Below are positions 36,301 through 44,895 of a DNA stretch of 64,000 nt, piece after piece. Under the pieces are notes generated by a model, which was not told the origin of the DNA, did not search any database, and saw only the letters and a program-made list of their open reading frames with translations. Within the stretch, counting starts at the first letter, position 1. Each line of letters begins with the position of its first letter. The stretch spans positions 434,001 to 498,000 of the forward strand of contig CAWJJO010000012.1 of assembly GCA_963843285.1 (NCBI GenBank). The letters are read 5' to 3'. The position numbers and the translations under genes are program-made. The stretch is from CAZDDB01 sp963843285 (GTDB lineage: Bacteria; Acidobacteriota; HRBIN11; JAKEFK01).

Positions 36301-37689
36301 ATCAAACGAAATCGAGATGCCAAAATCCATAATGTGAGCGCGATGGCTCAAATCCACCATGATGTTTTCCGGCTTCAAATCGCGATGCACAACTCCGACT
36401 CTGTGCGCCTCTTGCAGGGCCTGCAAAACCTGTTTGAGCAGCGGGATGCCAACTTCGGGTGTAAAACGTCCCTCTTTGCGCAGCATTTCAGCGAGAGTTC
36501 TGCCCTCCAGAAATTCCATGGAAACATAATGAAGGCCTCCGCTCTCACCCATATCATAGATGCGACAAACATTCGGGTGCGCGACCTTGCGCGCGATCAC
36601 AACTTCACGTTTGAACCTCTCGATGGCCGTCTCATCATGATGGATCAATTCCATGATCTTCAGCGCCACCGGAACTTCCAGAATCTTGTCAGTTGCCTTG
36701 TAAATCTTTCCCATCCCGCCGCGGCCAATCTCCTTTTCAATCCGGTACCTGTGTGCAAACATCTCTCCGGCATGAAGATCTGAAACAACAGTGCGTGAAA
36801 CGACCACCACCGCCGGAGCGGAAAGCGCATCCAGCTCGGTCACCAGCTCGGCCATGGATGCTTGCCGGTCGGTCCGCTTTTTGGAAAGGGCTTTTAGAAT
36901 CAAACGATCGAGCGCTTCGGGAATCTCACCAGGAGAGAAATGCGTGGAAACCGGCGCGGGAGCTTCGCTTAGATGCTTTACCAGATAACCTGTGGGATTC
37001 TTGGAAAAAAAAGGCGTCTTTCCGGCAATCATCTGATAAAACGTGATGATGAGAGAATAAATATCGGACCGGCGGTCAATGATCTCGCCTTCCTCGAGAC
37101 TGCCGCACTGTTCCGGACTGCAATACTCAGGTTTCCCGATGAACATATTGGTCATCGTAAACTGCTGCGCATTTTCAAATAATGGCTTCGCAATTCCAAA
37201 ATCCAGGACTTTGGTAACTTCCTCACCGGTGTCGTTTTTTACGAGCATCAGGTTGTCCGGTGAAATATCCCGGTGAACGATTCCCTTTTGATGAGCATTG
37301 TGCAGTCCCAGCGCCGCTTCACGGATAATCTTGATAGATTCCTGAACCGGAAGTCTTCCCCTGTTACGAATCCGTTCAAAAACACTTTGGCCGCGGATCA
37401 GCTCCAGAACCATGAAGAAGGTATCCTCTCCCAGGGTTCCGAATTCGAACAACTGAACCAGGTTGGGATGCTGCAGTTTGATCAGGATTTTTGCTTCACG
37501 GATAAACCGGTCCACGAAGTCCTTATCGCCAGCAAGACGCGCTGAGATTACTTTGATTGCGCGTTCTTCATCCAGATAGACATGACGGGCCTTGTAAACG
37601 GACCCCATACCACCCCGGCCGATGACTTCCAGGATCTCGTATTCACGTATCCGGGTACCCAGCAAAGGGTCTTTATCTTGTGCAGGCAT
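33394..37689 (-). CDS. tandem dual-domain Ser/Thr protein kinase (paralogue K4)
   Basis: 1431 residues, close to K3 in plan. Domain 1 (about residues 15-285): GRGGMGSVY, HRDISPDN, DFGIAKP, GKPEYCSPEQCG. Domain 2 (about 310-570): GRGGMGKIY, HRDLKPEN, DFGISIS, GTPYYMAPEQF; both appear active. A long helical/TPR-like stretch follows, then a membrane span (about 1306-1326) and a PEGA-like domain with NALPWARVK, TPCSF and GGNNNF. It is convergent with the barrel 2/TPR operon and has its own promoter. The substrate is unknown; the closeness to exported TPR proteins suggests their domains meet in the periplasm. Confidence 0.88.
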   Translation of the reverse strand: MPAQDKDPLLGTRIREYEILEVIGRGGMGSVYKARHVYLDEERAIKVISARLAGDKDFVDRFIREAKILIKLQHPNLVQLFEFGTLGEDTFFMVLELIRGQSVFERIRNRGRLPVQESIKIIREAALGLHNAHQKGIVHRDISPDNLMLVKNDTGEEVTKVLDFGIAKPLFENAQQFTMTNMFIGKPEYCSPEQCGSLEEGEIIDRRSDIYSLIITFYQMIAGKTPFFSKNPTGYLVKHLSEAPAPVSTHFSPGEIPEALDRLILKALSKKRTDRQASMAELVTELDALSAPAVVVVSRTVVSDLHAGEMFAHRYRIEKEIGRGGMGKIYKATDKILEVPVALKIMELIHHDETAIERFKREVVIARKVAHPNVCRIYDMGESGGLHYVSMEFLEGRTLAEMLRKEGRFTPEVGIPLLKQVLQALQEAHRVGVVHRDLKPENIMVDLSHRAHIMDFGISISFDVGRLTQTGALVGTPYYMAPEQFEGKNTDHRADIYSLGVIMFQMFTGKLPFQSDTPMAIIYAHLKSEPPKPTSIAKDIPPELEAIILKALQKDAEQRYQTVRDLLAEIEPLLAPTTGLSATSPEQAVHKLLAEQSYSKAVKFLHTMLKRQPQNQKFKKLLTIATTEKIKRDIHRTKYLIHKKNLVQAQLLLEKINRLRPENTKTISQVRKLQNLLEKSRDEAVSHYLTEAGRLLDRKDLTGAESNVESAWSLKPNDQRIVEFREKIRVYKDKEDDQKYLVDLNEIKQMWFQGKGEEATARLDVLLQQSPEFRPALSFRAEIEENRRIQNEGQRIKRELEQVFAPLKTLNFERSFLILDQLSSTVKERPFQMELSRIRNGVQEISTSFAGKKFTNIPEIIQVLFSTDPYGWMVPCRSSFSDLETMVNERAGMEALNQELAETTHLYQREAYQQALQKVNSVLQRAPDSDAALKLKNAIDKAILEQKTSAEFQAAFDEGKKHFDEMRWQEAIECWQKALRIYSNPTVQEWIAAAQERIDTERSIRKEISNQLGQGAALISSKKYGEADRLIAECRKAITPEYRLQDLHPEIDRLAQRLKEERDREETRLVAINKEVEEATQYYNQKEYHQALQRVDHVLQNEPDLPGAVKLKSDIAKRIQEQRVAENLTGKLQDVIRALLEERSQDLVKALGHLQSAANDTSQGRAASVLADELSQFQKEKDEGDLTASRKRLEKLVHSSPLLKMYEGQIRQFLGRLVEQEKRKAEYTHLVQDAISKFQSQRFEKALESFQKLDQMYPGQPQIKQYISASLERIQEMQQQVKTPATPIPREGLPVTDTAPSILKNPLAWVAIIVIVLLAGTAIWFLTRKPVTPPPATVSVTLNALPWARVKLTPVTEGIQPSQIPEEEAVTPCSFVLAEGDYTVSMQSDTGSPPLVKTITVKQGGNNNFVWTMPSFDSKEALERIRKNRTK

Positions 37690-37732
37690 TCTTCGACTGT
37701 CCGCGCTACAAATTCAATCCAGGATTCTTTCG

Positions 37733-37761
37733 ATTATAACCTAGTTCGAAAGCGCAGCCAA
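37733..37761 (-). promoter_or_regulatory. K4 promoter
   Basis: TTGGCT (37756-37761), 17 bases, TATAAT (37733-37738) on the minus strand, about 45 bases before the ATG. Confidence 0.55.
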
Positions 37762-37789
37762 AAGGAAGTAAAAGTATGGGAACGAGAGA

Positions 37790-37831
37790 AGAAAAATAAG
37801 AAAATGGCGGCGGTCTCAGAGGACCGCCGCC
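37790..37831 (-). terminator. intrinsic terminator of the broken PKD lipoprotein gene
   Basis: On the minus strand a perfect 10-base stem (GGCGGCGGTC/GACCGCCGCC) is followed by ATTTTCTTATTTTT. A related hairpin ends the intact paralogue at 39323. Confidence 0.75.
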
Positions 37832-37847
37832 AAATCAGATTAGGGCT

Positions 37848-39048
37848 CTACTTGCAGTATCCACCACCGCAGCTCTGGGCATGCAAATACACATCCTTGG
37901 TTTCAGGATGCGGAGTAGCGTTGCCGCGGACCAGTTGAACGCGGAACGTGCCGTCCAAACGATCCCACACAGCGCAGACGCTTCCCCACCATTCTTCGGA
38001 TCCTCTCCCATGGAGTCCGCCTTTCTTTAGGTCACCGCATTTATAGAAGACCTTGGCGCATGATGCGTTGCCGCCATCCGTCTTAAAGATCGCAAATGGT
38101 TTATTGTAGGAAAGAATATCAATCAAGACGTCGGGACCGTTTTGCTTGCCGGGGCCCGTACATTGAATCTCTCTGGGCTTTTCAATCTTGATATCCTTTG
38201 ATTTTGTCCCGGTTTGCCCTTTGTTATCTGTAACGCGCAGGGTTACCGTAAAGTCCTTTTCTTTTGTAAACTCATGGTCCGCCACCTCTTGATGGGACTT
38301 GCTACCGTCACCGAAATCCCACAGGTGGTCCGTGACCCGGCCATCCGGATCAAAACTTGCTGAACCGTCAAAGTGGATTTTATTCTTGACAGCACCGGTT
38401 GCGGGCGCGTTGATTACAGCCACCGGCGGACTATTGGAAAGCACTTCCACGCTTTTCGAAACGGCTTGCTCCGCGCCGTCATTGTCTTTGACGGTGAGAG
38501 TCACGTCGAAGGTGGCGATTGAAGCGAACTTATGCGTCACAACTTTCCCGTTGTCTGTGTGCCCGTCGCCAAAATTCCAAGCATACTGCTTTACGGCGCC
38601 ATCGTTATCTCGCGATGATGAACCATCCAGTGTAAAGGTAGTGGCGGTAGATCCAGCCGGAGGATCGATGGTAAAGCGGCAAGCAGGGCGCTGTATTGTC
38701 ACCCACAGACAGTAGAGCACCGGATGAAGATGCAGTCCCGGCCGGAGTAGAAATCACAATCGTTTTGGGTCCGAGCGTGCGCATCTGCTGACCGAGAATC
38801 TCACCTGGATTTCGGTTGCGCTTGTTGCGCTAAATTCATCCACGGCGATGCCATCCCCCAGGGCCACAGAGGTCACACCGGTAAAGTTCGTTCCAGTGAT
38901 GATTCCCTGTATGTTTGTCTGACCCTTGCTGACAATGTTAGGACTGAATCCCCAGAATCGTAGCTGCGTTGTTCGTTTTTCGTCATTGTTACACCCGGAG
39001 AGCAACAGATAACGAAAGCACGAAAAAAACTGGAACAAAAACTTTCAT
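37848..39048 (-). pseudogene. TIG/PKD lipoprotein gene copy 1, broken by frameshifts
   Basis: Compared base by base with the neighbouring copy (39370-40575), this locus needs three frame changes to give one product. The first is in the signal region (MKVFVPVFFVLSLSVA, then SGCNNDE in another frame). The second is a one-base loss after the TIG domain (EIQVRFSVS, then TIVISTPAGTASSSG). The third is a one-base gain before the first PKD domain. The frame 37848-38720 still holds two PKD domains (WNFGDGHTDNG, WDFGDGSKSHQ) and a Cys-containing C-terminal domain. The start ATG at 39048 keeps the same GGAG leader as copy 2. Consensus-assembly indels are an alternative explanation. Confidence 0.75.
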
Positions 39049-39167
39049 GCTCAAAGTCTCCTTAATTTTTTGGAAGAGTATAGCATAGTCGACGACCGCT
39101 AATCTATAGTGACAAGAAGGTAGCGGAAATCGTGACAAGACGCCAGGTGCCACAGCTACAGAATGGG

Positions 39168-39252
39168 CTATTTCTTCTCCATTAGTTGCAGTGCAACCCC
39201 GGTTGCGCGAAACAGTGAATCGTGGTCCAAGTGGACGCCTGTCGCGTTCTTA
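39168..39252 (-). pseudogene. 3' fragment of the M3-like peptidase gene, duplicated
   Basis: The minus-strand reading KNATG...DSLFRAT...LMEKK-stop mirrors the true peptidase C-terminus (KNATGAPVGPDSLLRAT...LEKK-stop at 40712). Only about 28 codons remain. The rest of 39049-39369 holds the terminator of copy 2 and spacer. This shows that the lipoprotein copies arose by a tandem duplication that included the neighbouring gene's end. Confidence 0.7.
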
Positions 39253-39322
39253 AATATTCATCTGCTTTGTGTCTTTGCGAGAAAATAGAGGGATATGAGA
39301 TGAAAGAACGAAGGCAAGAAAT

Positions 39323-39353
39323 GACGGCGGCGGCCCTTTTTGAAGCCGCCGTC
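39323..39353 (-). terminator. hairpin terminating the PKD lipoprotein copy 2
   Basis: GACGGCGGC and GCCGCCGTC pair on the minus strand and are followed by ATTTCTTGCC, a weak U-tract. The position after the stop matches the terminator of copy 1. Confidence 0.55.
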
Positions 39354-39369
39354 AAATCAGATTAGGACA

Positions 39370-40575
39370 CTACCGGCAAAAGCCACCACTGCAGTCCTGG
39401 GCATGCAAATACAAATCTTTTGTTGCAGGATGCGGAGTTGCGGTGCCGCGAGCCAGTTGAACGCGAAACGTGCCGTTCAGACGATCCCACATGGCACAGA
39501 TGGTCCCCCACCACTCTTCGTGTTGTCCCGGATGGAGTCCGCCCAGGCGTACATCACCGCACTTGTAAAAGAGCTGGCCGCAGCTTCCTCCGCCACCATC
39601 TTTCCTGATGATCGCAAATGGGCTCGCATAGCTCAGAACATCAATAAAGACGTCGGGACCGTGTTGCTTACCGCCCGTACATTGAATCTCTCTGGCCTTT
39701 TCAATCTTGATATCCTTGGATTGTGTTCCAGTTTGGCCTTTATTGTCCGTAACGCGAAGGGTTACTGAAAAATTGTCTTCTTTTGCGAACACATGGTCCG
39801 CTTCCGCTTGGCTGATCTTCCGGCTGCCGTCACCAAAATCCCACAGGTAGTCCGTGATCCGGCCATCCGAATCAAAGCTTGATGTGCCATCAAAATGGAT
39901 CTTGTTTTTCACAGCACCAGTGGCGGGCGCGTTAATTTTAGCAACCGGCGGACTATTGGAAAGCACTTCCACACTTTTAGAAGCGGTGTGCGTCGCACCG
40001 TCATTGTCTTTCACAGTCAGAGTAACATCGAACGTGGCAATTGAAGTGAACCTGTGCGTGACCACTTTACCGTTGTCTGTATGACCATCGCCAAAATTCC
40101 AGGCATACTGCTTTACGGCGCCATCGTTATCACGCGAAGATGAACCGTCCAACGTAAAGGTAGTAGACGTGGATCCAGCAGGAGGCTCGATAGAAAAATT
40201 GGCCAGAGGTGCAGCATTGTTATCCACAGAAAGTAGAGAACCGGATGAAGATGCGGTACCGGCAGGCGTGACGACCACAATCGTTCGGACCCCGGAAGCT
40301 GCGTCTCTGTTTACGGAGAATTTCACCTGGATTTCTGTAGCGCTTGTAGCGCTAAATTCTTCCACGCGATTCCATCCCCCAAGGTCACAGAAGTCACACC
40401 GGTGAAGTTTGTTCCGGTAATAATTCCATGTATACCGGTCTGACCCTTGCTGACAATGTTGGGACTGAATCCCCAGAATCGTAGCTATGTTGTTAGCGGT
40501 TTCATCATCATTGTTACCACACCCGGCAACAAAGAAAATGGAAAGCACGAAAAAAACCGAAAGAAAAACTTTCAT
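39370..40575 (-). CDS. lipoprotein with TIG remnant, two PKD domains and Cys-rich C-terminus (copy 2)
   Basis: 401 residues, open throughout. It has a lipoprotein signal peptide (lipobox VAGC, Cys near residue 19), PKD domains at about 108-190 and 195-280 (WNFGDGHTDNG, WDFGDGSRK) and a C-terminal domain with spaced cysteines (CTGGKQHG, SCGQLFYKC, CSGGFC). Residues about 35-70 read as unrelated sequence because two compensating frameshifts flank them: in another frame the same bases encode FWGFSPNIVSKGQTGIHGII, a TIG/IPT domain as in copy 1. The ATG at 40575 has GGAG at good spacing. Surface-exposed binding function is likely; the ligand is unknown. Confidence 0.75.
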   Translation of the reverse strand: MKVFLSVFFVLSIFFVAGCGNNDDETANNIATILGIQSQHCQQGSDRYTWNYYRNKLHRCDFCDLGGWNRVEEFSATSATEIQVKFSVNRDAASGVRTIVVVTPAGTASSSGSLLSVDNNAAPLANFSIEPPAGSTSTTFTLDGSSSRDNDGAVKQYAWNFGDGHTDNGKVVTHRFTSIATFDVTLTVKDNDGATHTASKSVEVLSNSPPVAKINAPATGAVKNKIHFDGTSSFDSDGRITDYLWDFGDGSRKISQAEADHVFAKEDNFSVTLRVTDNKGQTGTQSKDIKIEKAREIQCTGGKQHGPDVFIDVLSYASPFAIIRKDGGGGSCGQLFYKCGDVRLGGLHPGQHEEWWGTICAMWDRLNGTFRVQLARGTATPHPATKDLYLHAQDCSGGFCR

Positions 40576-40711
40576 GCTCAAAGGCTCCTTTTAATTTTTC
40601 AGGAGTATAGCATAGTCAACCTTCGCCAATCCAGAATGACAAGAAAGTAGCGGGATTAGTGACAGGTATCTCTCACGACAGGCGACCACGTACCACAGCT
40701 ACGGAATGGGG

Positions 40712-42784
40712 CTATTTCTTTTCTAGTTGTTGCATGGCCTTTTCGGTGGCGCGAAGCAGCGAATCGGGACCGACGGGCGCCCCGGTCGCATTTTTCATCC
40801 AGATATCCGGCGCGATGCTTCCTGCTTTCGCCATCCGTTCAAACTCCGATCCTATATTCCCGGCTTTTTCCATTTGCTCTTCGATCTGAAACGCGATCAG
40901 ATGTCCGATCGGATAATCGGGAAGATATAACAAGCTATCGATCATGTGAGAATAGATCGCCAGTAAAACGACATCCTTCTTTCCAAATACGGGAGCGTAA
41001 TACTTGTTCCAAATGTCTTTTGCGATCCCGATCGTGGCCTCCTTTAACTGTGCGGGAGTCGCCTCGGGGTGATCGTACATCCAGTGCCAGACGGCCATGT
41101 CTACAAGAGCAACGCCGCCGATTTCGTAAGTGGCCCAAAAATCATTGATGCTTTTCATTGCCTGCGAAGATGCATCCGGCTTGGCAAGCCCTAACAGCTC
41201 CAGATCGTGACCTTGAAATACAAACGCCAGTGCTTCTGTAAATGCAGTGTTGGGTACCCCCTGCAAGAGAGTGTGGTCGATATCATTGAGCGAAAATGTT
41301 TGCTCTACATTGTGACCCATTTCATGAATCGCGATGTTGTACCCTTTGTAGTTCATCCCGCCCTTTTCCACACGCGTGCGGAGGTGCGCCTGATCGCCGC
41401 GCCGCGCGGCCCCCATGGCGTGCCCGGCCCCCCGCGAAGGATCTACTATTATATTAGAAGCCAGATAGGCGGCTCGCTCTTTTGAGAACCCGAGATGCTG
41501 CAGCAGATTGGGAATATCCGCCGCATAGGCTTCGGCTGTGGGATACCTCTTCGAGACGATCTGGTCCAGCTCGGCTTCCGTATACTTCCCACGCGGACGA
41601 AACCCGTTGTACCAGATATCAAATGGCTCGAGGTTCCGTCCCAGTCTGGATTCAATCAGTTTTGCGACCTGCGGTACCAGTGGTGAGGAAAGGACGGTTT
41701 CCAATATCTGGCGCACGCGCGCTTCGGGAATTTCGCGATTCTCATTAAACCGCCGATCGATCAGGGTGGGCGCCGTGGGAGAATACGGATCCGCCTTTTT
41801 CGCAGCCAGAAACGTATTCAAGAGCATGGCATAACGCGTGTCCGGTTCCGGCGCGTTTGTAATTTTGAGATCTGCGGAAACCGGCGTGTCCGAGTCTGAT
41901 TCCACTGCTTTCTGAACTTGATTGGAATACGGGTTCCAGTCCACTTGCGGGTTATTGACCACCACTGCCGGAATGGTCTGAGTCACAATCCTCTCCATCA
42001 CCTGCTGAATCATTTTCTGCTTTGCTAATCCGTTGGGATCGCTGTAATCGCCTTTCAATTCATCCCGTAAATTCCAATGGGTAATCAATCGCAGCTTGGG
42101 AGGAAACAGACGGTTTCCCTTTTCATCCAGCAGATGATGCATCCAGATGTTATATTCGGCAATATACGTATCCGCTTCCGAAGCCGCCTTGCTGATTTGA
42201 AGATTTACGTCTGCCGGAATTCTCCTGGAAAATCTCTGCGCCAACCGGGCTTCAGCCCACTGACGTCTCGACCACTTTTCCCCTTCATTCAACCTTTGTT
42301 CCAGCGTCGTTAGCGGAAAATTGAGAAGCGCAATGAAGGCGGTCTTATTTTCAAAAAAATCGTCATTGATATGAGCAGACGGATCGTAGGCGGCCAGCGT
42401 TTCGTCCAGCGGAAGCATGGCGCCCAGATCCAGATCCGTTTGTCTCCGGAACTCACGACTGATTTCGTTCATATGCCCATCCAACTGTTCCAACACGAAC
42501 TCAAACCGGCGGAACAGCTCATCCAGACTTTCCTGATCACCGGCAAAATTTGTGCGGACAAACTCTTCGAAAGCCTTCGCATCCCCATCGGATGATCGCC
42601 AGAAACTCTGGACCTGTTGGATTCCACGATGAAGCTGCACGCGTGATCCCTCTCCATATTTCTTGGTCAGCTCTGCTTCCAGTTTGGCGGCAGAATCCGA
42701 AGGCGCGCTGTTTTCAGCCAACACGAAGGATATAAGAAAAAGAAGCAGGACAGCTAAAGCTTGTTTCCGGGCTGCTGATTTCAT
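40712..42784 (-). CDS. exported zinc metallopeptidase, M3-like (HEMGHN)
   Basis: 690 residues with a signal peptide (about 1-22). The zinc-binding motif HEMGHN sits at about residues 487-492, with a downstream Glu in TEALAFVFQ (about 514) as third ligand, the gluzincin arrangement of M3/M2-like peptidases. The bulk is helical, as in those families. It should act in the periplasm on peptides. The ATG at 42784 is preceded by GGAGG. It follows the AAA+ regulator by 48 bases on the same strand and precedes the PKD lipoprotein copies. Confidence 0.78.
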   Translation of the reverse strand: MKSAARKQALAVLLLFLISFVLAENSAPSDSAAKLEAELTKKYGEGSRVQLHRGIQQVQSFWRSSDGDAKAFEEFVRTNFAGDQESLDELFRRFEFVLEQLDGHMNEISREFRRQTDLDLGAMLPLDETLAAYDPSAHINDDFFENKTAFIALLNFPLTTLEQRLNEGEKWSRRQWAEARLAQRFSRRIPADVNLQISKAASEADTYIAEYNIWMHHLLDEKGNRLFPPKLRLITHWNLRDELKGDYSDPNGLAKQKMIQQVMERIVTQTIPAVVVNNPQVDWNPYSNQVQKAVESDSDTPVSADLKITNAPEPDTRYAMLLNTFLAAKKADPYSPTAPTLIDRRFNENREIPEARVRQILETVLSSPLVPQVAKLIESRLGRNLEPFDIWYNGFRPRGKYTEAELDQIVSKRYPTAEAYAADIPNLLQHLGFSKERAAYLASNIIVDPSRGAGHAMGAARRGDQAHLRTRVEKGGMNYKGYNIAIHEMGHNVEQTFSLNDIDHTLLQGVPNTAFTEALAFVFQGHDLELLGLAKPDASSQAMKSINDFWATYEIGGVALVDMAVWHWMYDHPEATPAQLKEATIGIAKDIWNKYYAPVFGKKDVVLLAIYSHMIDSLLYLPDYPIGHLIAFQIEEQMEKAGNIGSEFERMAKAGSIAPDIWMKNATGAPVGPDSLLRATEKAMQQLEKK

Positions 42785-42832
42785 GGAAGCCTCCGATTCT
42801 GGAATGATCAACTGATGGACGTTGTCTGACGG

Positions 42833-43810
42833 TTACATGATCTTCTGCAACTTCTTGTTGAGCGTATTTCGATGCAGGCCCAACAATTGAGCAGCTTTAT
42901 TCCGGTTTCCCCTGGATTTATCCAGGGCGTAATCAAACAATGATTTTTCAATTTGCGGCAGCAGCATGCGGTATAGATTTCCCGCAAGCATGTCCGGCGA
43001 ATGCTGAATATAGGAGGACAATTTCGAATTCAAGAAGAATTCCAGACGTTCAAACGCTTCCGTATCTCCGGCGCCATGTCTTTTCAATGACGGTAAATGC
43101 TCCGACCGGATATAATTGCCGCGACAGTTGGATAGGGCGGTTTGGAGTGTCCCTTTTAATTCCTTCAGATTTCCGGGCCATTCGTGGGCTGCCAGGATCT
43201 CCATTGCTTCGGGAGAACATTCTTTTCTTGTAACTTTCATTTCGGCAGAAAGCAGCTCCAGAAAATGATTGGCGTACAGTGGAATATCCTCTCTCCTGTC
43301 GCGCAGAGGTGGAATGTAGAGGGGAAGAAAATTCCAATCGTAATAAAGATCCGGCGCAATACTCCCACTTTCCATCTCCTGGCGGAACGTATGGTCCGCG
43401 CAGAGAATAAAACGCAAGTTATGACTCCGAAGCTCTCCCGAATGGGAGCATTTGAATTGTTTCTTCTGATGAATCGATAGCAGCTGGTACTGGGACAGGG
43501 CCGACATGGATGTATAGTCCGTAATGTAGCAGGTCCCTTCAGGGGGATGCGGCTCCTCGATTCCTAAAAACTGCTCATCGGAACGTTCGGTGACATCGGA
43601 GCCACGAATTAAGTAGAAGGGCGATCCGGCGCGGTGGCTGAAGAAGTGAAGGGCTCGCGCCACATGACCCTTCCCACTTCCAGGTTCTCCCAACAAAAGA
43701 ACCGGACAATCGAGATTGCACACTCGTCCAATCATTTTATAAAGCTGGTGCATCTGATGGGATTTCCCCGTGAGTGTCAGGGAATCGATGGTGAGTGAAA
43801 CCGTCATCAT
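42833..43810 (-). CDS. AAA+ bacterial enhancer-binding-protein homologue lacking GAFTGA, with Fis-type HTH
   Basis: 325 residues. Walker A GEPGSGKG (about 41-48), a degenerate Walker B stretch (EGTCYITDY), an arginine-containing PPLRDRREDIP segment and a C-terminal Fis-type helix-turn-helix (NRNKAAQLLGLHRNTLNKKL) identify the NtrC family. The segment that would carry the GAFTGA loop is missing, so it probably cannot engage sigma-54. No receiver domain is present. The start codon overlaps the stop of the SurA-like gene. It may be a sigma-54-independent regulator or repressor. Confidence 0.82.
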   Translation of the reverse strand: MMTVSLTIDSLTLTGKSHQMHQLYKMIGRVCNLDCPVLLLGEPGSGKGHVARALHFFSHRAGSPFYLIRGSDVTERSDEQFLGIEEPHPPEGTCYITDYTSMSALSQYQLLSIHQKKQFKCSHSGELRSHNLRFILCADHTFRQEMESGSIAPDLYYDWNFLPLYIPPLRDRREDIPLYANHFLELLSAEMKVTRKECSPEAMEILAAHEWPGNLKELKGTLQTALSNCRGNYIRSEHLPSLKRHGAGDTEAFERLEFFLNSKLSSYIQHSPDMLAGNLYRMLLPQIEKSLFDYALDKSRGNRNKAAQLLGLHRNTLNKKLQKIM

Positions 43811-44748
43811 CAGGAGGAGTAATTGGGATTGACGACCACGTAACTCTGTTTGCGCAGGTCTTCCAAAAATGATTTCTGATACTTATCCGCGCGTTCCTGC
43901 AACAAAAAGTTGTAGATTCTGCCACGCGCTTCCTCAAGCGAAACAACCGTTGAATCCTTCCGTTCATCCACTTTCAGCACAAGCCAGCCTTCTCCGACTT
44001 CCATAGGATCTGTGGTCGAACCGACCGCCGTCTTGTCGAGCATTTCAGCGAGTCGAGGATCGATTTCGGACTGCGCGAATTCGGCGCTTTCACTTTCCTG
44101 CAAATGAGGAAAATCTTCTTTCTTGATCTCTTTTCCATTCCGTAGCGAATTTACCAGTGATTTTGCTTCCGCGCCGAGTACGCCTTTTTCCACAGTTGAA
44201 TCGGTAATCACATACCGGTGGATTTTGGTTACAGGCTCGGTCATCATCTCACTTTTGTGCTGCTCGTAATAATTCTTGATCTCGTCCTCAGTGATATTCA
44301 CTTTGCCCTGGACATAATTCCAAAGGATACGTTGTTGAATGATTCTTCTGCGAAAATCTTCCCGAAGCTGTGCTGCAGAAGATCCTTCCTTTTGCAAGGC
44401 CGCTTCCAGCGCCGCATCATCTTCAATCTTATTTTCTTCGCGCAGGCGTTTGACGGCCGCATTGACTTCGTCTTCGACATTCAGGTCGAGCTCTTTCGCC
44501 CTCTGTTCCAAAAGTTTCTGGTTGACCAGATATTCCAGGATTTGGCTTTTCTGCTCGGCATACTGTTTTTCCAGCTCTTCGCCCTGCACTCTGCGGCTCA
44601 AATCGGAATACAGCCTGGCGTAAGCTTTTTCCAGATCGCTTTTCGTGATGATTTCATTTCCCACACGGGCAGCAATTTCCTCTACGGTTGCCGCTGTGAC
44701 GGCAAACGCAATCAACATACAAACAAAGACAAGAAAGACACGTGTCAT
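43810..44748 (-). CDS. SurA/PpiC-like periplasmic chaperone
   Basis: 312 residues with a signal peptide (about 1-19) followed by a SurA N-terminal fold (ARVGNEIITKSDLEKAYARL... and QKLLEQRAKELDLNVEDEV). The C-terminal part (about 175-280) corresponds to the parvulin domain but is degenerate, so chaperone activity for outer-membrane proteins is more likely than prolyl isomerisation. A GGAG site precedes the ATG. It is the first gene after mfd, separated by a palindrome, and overlaps the AAA+ gene by a few bases. Confidence 0.8.
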   Translation of the reverse strand: MTRVFLVFVCMLIAFAVTAATVEEIAARVGNEIITKSDLEKAYARLYSDLSRRVQGEELEKQYAEQKSQILEYLVNQKLLEQRAKELDLNVEDEVNAAVKRLREENKIEDDAALEAALQKEGSSAAQLREDFRRRIIQQRILWNYVQGKVNITEDEIKNYYEQHKSEMMTEPVTKIHRYVITDSTVEKGVLGAEAKSLVNSLRNGKEIKKEDFPHLQESESAEFAQSEIDPRLAEMLDKTAVGSTTDPMEVGEGWLVLKVDERKDSTVVSLEEARGRIYNFLLQERADKYQKSFLEDLRKQSYVVVNPNYSS

Positions 44749-44804
44749 GGACTTACTCCAAGAAGGAATTTTTGAATTGTATCACAACTGTAAAAATCGG
44801 ATTA

Positions 44805-44886
44805 ACCACAAAGACACGAAGATACACAAAATAAATAATAGAACTTTTCTTTGGTGATTTCTTTATGCCTTCGTGTCTTCGTGGTT
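44805..44886. repeat. long palindrome (AACCACAAAGACACGAAG)
   Basis: AACCACAAAGACACGAAG at 44805 and CTTCGTGTCTTCGTGGTT ending at 44886 form a stem of about 23 bases with an AT-rich loop. It separates mfd from the SurA-like gene and is the AACCAC subfamily also seen at 7738 and 33267. Confidence 0.8.
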
Positions 44887-44895
44887 ACCTCGATC

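Noticed and set aside
9091..37689. Whole kinase/TPR block as a prophage or integrative element
   Set aside because: No integrase, att-like direct repeats, tRNA gene or phage structural genes are visible, and codon use looks like that of the flanking genes.
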